A stretch of 64,000 nucleotides of DNA, from contig NZ_LR733844.1 in NCBI RefSeq assembly GCF_902506455.1, positions 1,315,789 to 1,379,788 on the forward strand, written 5' to 3'. Positions 62,546 to 64,000 of this stretch are shown piece by piece. The stretch's first letter is position 1. Each line of letters begins with the position of its first letter. The translations under genes and the position numbers were made by a program. The stretch is from Sphingomonas sp. 8AM (GTDB lineage: Bacteria; Pseudomonadota; Alphaproteobacteria; Sphingomonadales; Sphingomonadaceae). The notes under the pieces were generated by a model, which saw only the letters and a list, made by a program, of their open reading frames with translations, was not told the origin of the DNA and ran no database searches.

Positions 62546-64000
62546 ATGAGCAAGACGATCGCCGATCTGCTGAACGACACCCTGATCGAGGCCGGGGTGG
62601 AGCGCATCTGGGGGGTGACCGGCGACAGCCTCAACGCCTTCAACGACAGCATGCGCCGCTCCGGCGAGATCGCGTGGATGCATGTCCGCAACGAGGAGGC
62701 GGGCGCGTTCGCTGCGGGTGCCGAGGCCGAGGCGACCGGCAGACTGGCGGTCTGCGCCGGGAGTTGCGGGCCGGGCAACCTGCACCTCATCAACGGGCTG
62801 TACGATTGCCACCGCAATCGCGTGCCGGTGCTCGCGATCGCCGCGCATATCCCGTCGAGCGAGATCGGGCTGAACTATTTCCAGGAGACGCACCCGACCG
62901 AGCTGTTCCGCGAATGCAGCCACTTCTGCGAGATGGTGCAGGATGCACGCCAGATGCCCGAGCTGCTCCACCGCGCGATCCGCACCGCGCTCGGGCAGCG
63001 CGGCGTCGCGGTACTCGTAATCCCCGGCGACGTCGCGTTGCAGAAGGCGCCCGAGACGCGCGCCGTCCCCTTCCCCGCGCTCGCGACGCCGCGGCTGGTT
63101 CCCGATGACGGCGCGCTGCGGCAGGTCGCCGCGCTGCTCGCCGACTCGAACGCCGTAACCCTGCTGTGCGGCGCGGGTACCGCGGGCGCGCATGACGAAG
63201 TGGTGGCGCTCGCCGCCGCGCTGAAGGCGCCGGTCGTCCACGCCTATCGCGGCAAGGAATGGATCGAATACGACAATCCCTATGACGTCGGCATGACCGG
63301 GCTGATCGGCTTTTCGTCGGGCTATCATGCGATGATGGATTGCGACACGCTGCTGATGCTTGGCACCGACTTCCCCTATCGCAACTTCTATCCCGATGCG
63401 GCGAAGGTGGTGCAGGTCGATCGCGATCCGGGCGCGCTGGGGCGGCGCGTGCCGCTCGACCTCGGGGTGGTCGCGGACGTCAGGGAATTCGCGGCACGGC
63501 TAACCCCACTGATCGCCGCCGACCGCGACAGCCGCTTCCTCGATACCGCGCGCGGCCATTATCAAGCGGCGCGCAAGGGGCTGGACGAGCTTGCAACGGC
63601 CCGTGATGGCGAAAAGCCGCTCCACCCGCAATTCGTCGCGGCGACGGTCGATCGCCTCGCCGCCGAAGACGCGGTGTTCACCGCGGATGTCGGCACCCCG
63701 GCGGTCTGGGCGGCGCGCTATCTGACCATGAACGGGCGGCGCCGCCTGATCGGCTCGTTCAATCACGGCTCGATGGCCAATGCGCTGCCGCAGGCGCTCG
63801 GCGTACAGGGGGCGTTCCCGGCGCGGCAGGTCGTCTCGCTGTCGGGCGACGGCGGGCTCGCGATGCTGATGGGCGACATGCTGACGGCGGTGCAGATGTC
63901 GCTGCCGATCAAGATCGTCGTCTTCAACAACTCGACGCTCGGCTTCGTCGAGATGGAGCAGAAAGCCTCCGGCTATGTCGATGCCAATGTGGCGCTCAAG
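62546..64000 (+). CDS. poxB: Thiamine-diphosphate enzyme, pyruvate dehydrogenase (quinone)-like (3' end outside window)
   Basis: The first 485 codons of about 575 are present. The N-terminal pyrimidine-binding domain has [20 protein letters not shown] with the catalytic Glu, and [20 protein letters not shown]. The central FAD-type domain has [20 protein letters not shown], and the C-terminal pyrophosphate domain has [20 protein letters not shown] with the GDG Mg2+/ThDP motif and [12 protein letters not shown]. The whole is closest to PoxB, which oxidises pyruvate to acetate and CO2 and reduces quinone; acetolactate synthase is less likely. The membrane-binding C-terminal tail would lie beyond the window. 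Confidence 0.88.
   Translation, partial: MSKTIADLLNDTLIEAGVERIWGVTGDSLNAFNDSMRRSGEIAWMHVRNEEAGAFAAGAEAEATGRLAVCAGSCGPGNLHLINGLYDCHRNRVPVLAIAAHIPSSEIGLNYFQETHPTELFRECSHFCEMVQDARQMPELLHRAIRTALGQRGVAVLVIPGDVALQKAPETRAVPFPALATPRLVPDDGALRQVAALLADSNAVTLLCGAGTAGAHDEVVALAAALKAPVVHAYRGKEWIEYDNPYDVGMTGLIGFSSGYHAMMDCDTLLMLGTDFPYRNFYPDAAKVVQVDRDPGALGRRVPLDLGVVADVREFAARLTPLIAADRDSRFLDTARGHYQAARKGLDELATARDGEKPLHPQFVAATVDRLAAEDAVFTADVGTPAVWAARYLTMNGRRRLIGSFNHGSMANALPQALGVQGAFPARQVVSLSGDGGLAMLMGDMLTAVQMSLPIKIVVFNNSTLGFVEMEQKASGYVDANVALK

Overview
The window is high-GC alphaproteobacterial chromosome, most likely from a Sphingomonas-type member of the Sphingomonadaceae. The supporting signs are three TonB-dependent receptors paired with glycan-degrading genes, a crtZ/crtW/crtX carotenoid block, an HWE-type sensor kinase, a bactofilin/M23 pair, and many tightly coupled (ATGA/TGATG) gene junctions. 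No tRNA, rRNA or CRISPR array was seen.

Layout. 1-6.7 kb: the 5' part of a thioredoxin reductase with an N-terminal cyclic-nucleotide-binding domain (cut by the window edge), two frame-disrupted small genes, bactofilin plus M23 peptidase, a broken response-regulator remnant, a Crp/Fnr regulator, and an M61 aminopeptidase coupled to a small gene. 6.9-14.5 kb: a mobile region in which a complete 4,980-bp Tn3-family transposon (7629-12608, 38-bp inverted repeats, perfect 5-bp CAGTC target duplication) sits inside the decayed transposase of an older Tn3-type element. The inner transposon carries tnpA, a serine resolvase and one exported protein of unknown function. 14.6-21.1 kb: a TonB receptor with an overlapping exported protein of unknown function, divergent from a ROK regulator, with an MFS transporter convergent to it. 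21.0-25.4 kb: an IS481 remnant, a small membrane protein and the carotenoid block (PAP2, crtZ, crtW, convergent crtX). 25.5-26.7 kb: a HAD phosphatase and a gntP remnant.

26.8-47.8 kb is a glycan-utilisation region in two parts. The first, on the minus strand, holds an acyltransferase, a GH36-like alpha-galactosidase, a TonB receptor and a GH39-like enzyme. The second, mostly on the plus strand, is GH31 - GPH-type transporter - exported clan-A-like hydrolase with two carbohydrate-binding modules - TonB receptor; a LacI regulator and a Gfo/Idh/MocA oxidoreductase lie on the opposite strand beside it. An HNH-type gene, rlmJ and a small hypothetical lie between the two parts. The combination suggests outer-membrane uptake and periplasmic/cytoplasmic trimming of a hemicellulose with xylosyl and galactosyl decorations; that substrate is an inference.

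48-58 kb is a signalling block: chemoreceptor-like protein, EAL protein, PAS-PAS-HWE kinase, GAF protein and a coupled MHYT-GGDEF-EAL protein, interspersed with a ZIP transporter, an aldo/keto reductase and a glutaredoxin. 58-64 kb holds a divergent SDR/AraC pair, a type-B carboxylesterase, an alpha/beta hydrolase and the start of a thiamine-diphosphate enzyme resembling pyruvate:quinone oxidoreductase.

The most unusual items are the nested Tn3 elements with an unknown cargo gene, the TonB-linked exported protein with a PHIHMH motif, the two-CBM hydrolase, and the cluster of frame disruptions at 0.8-1.4 kb.
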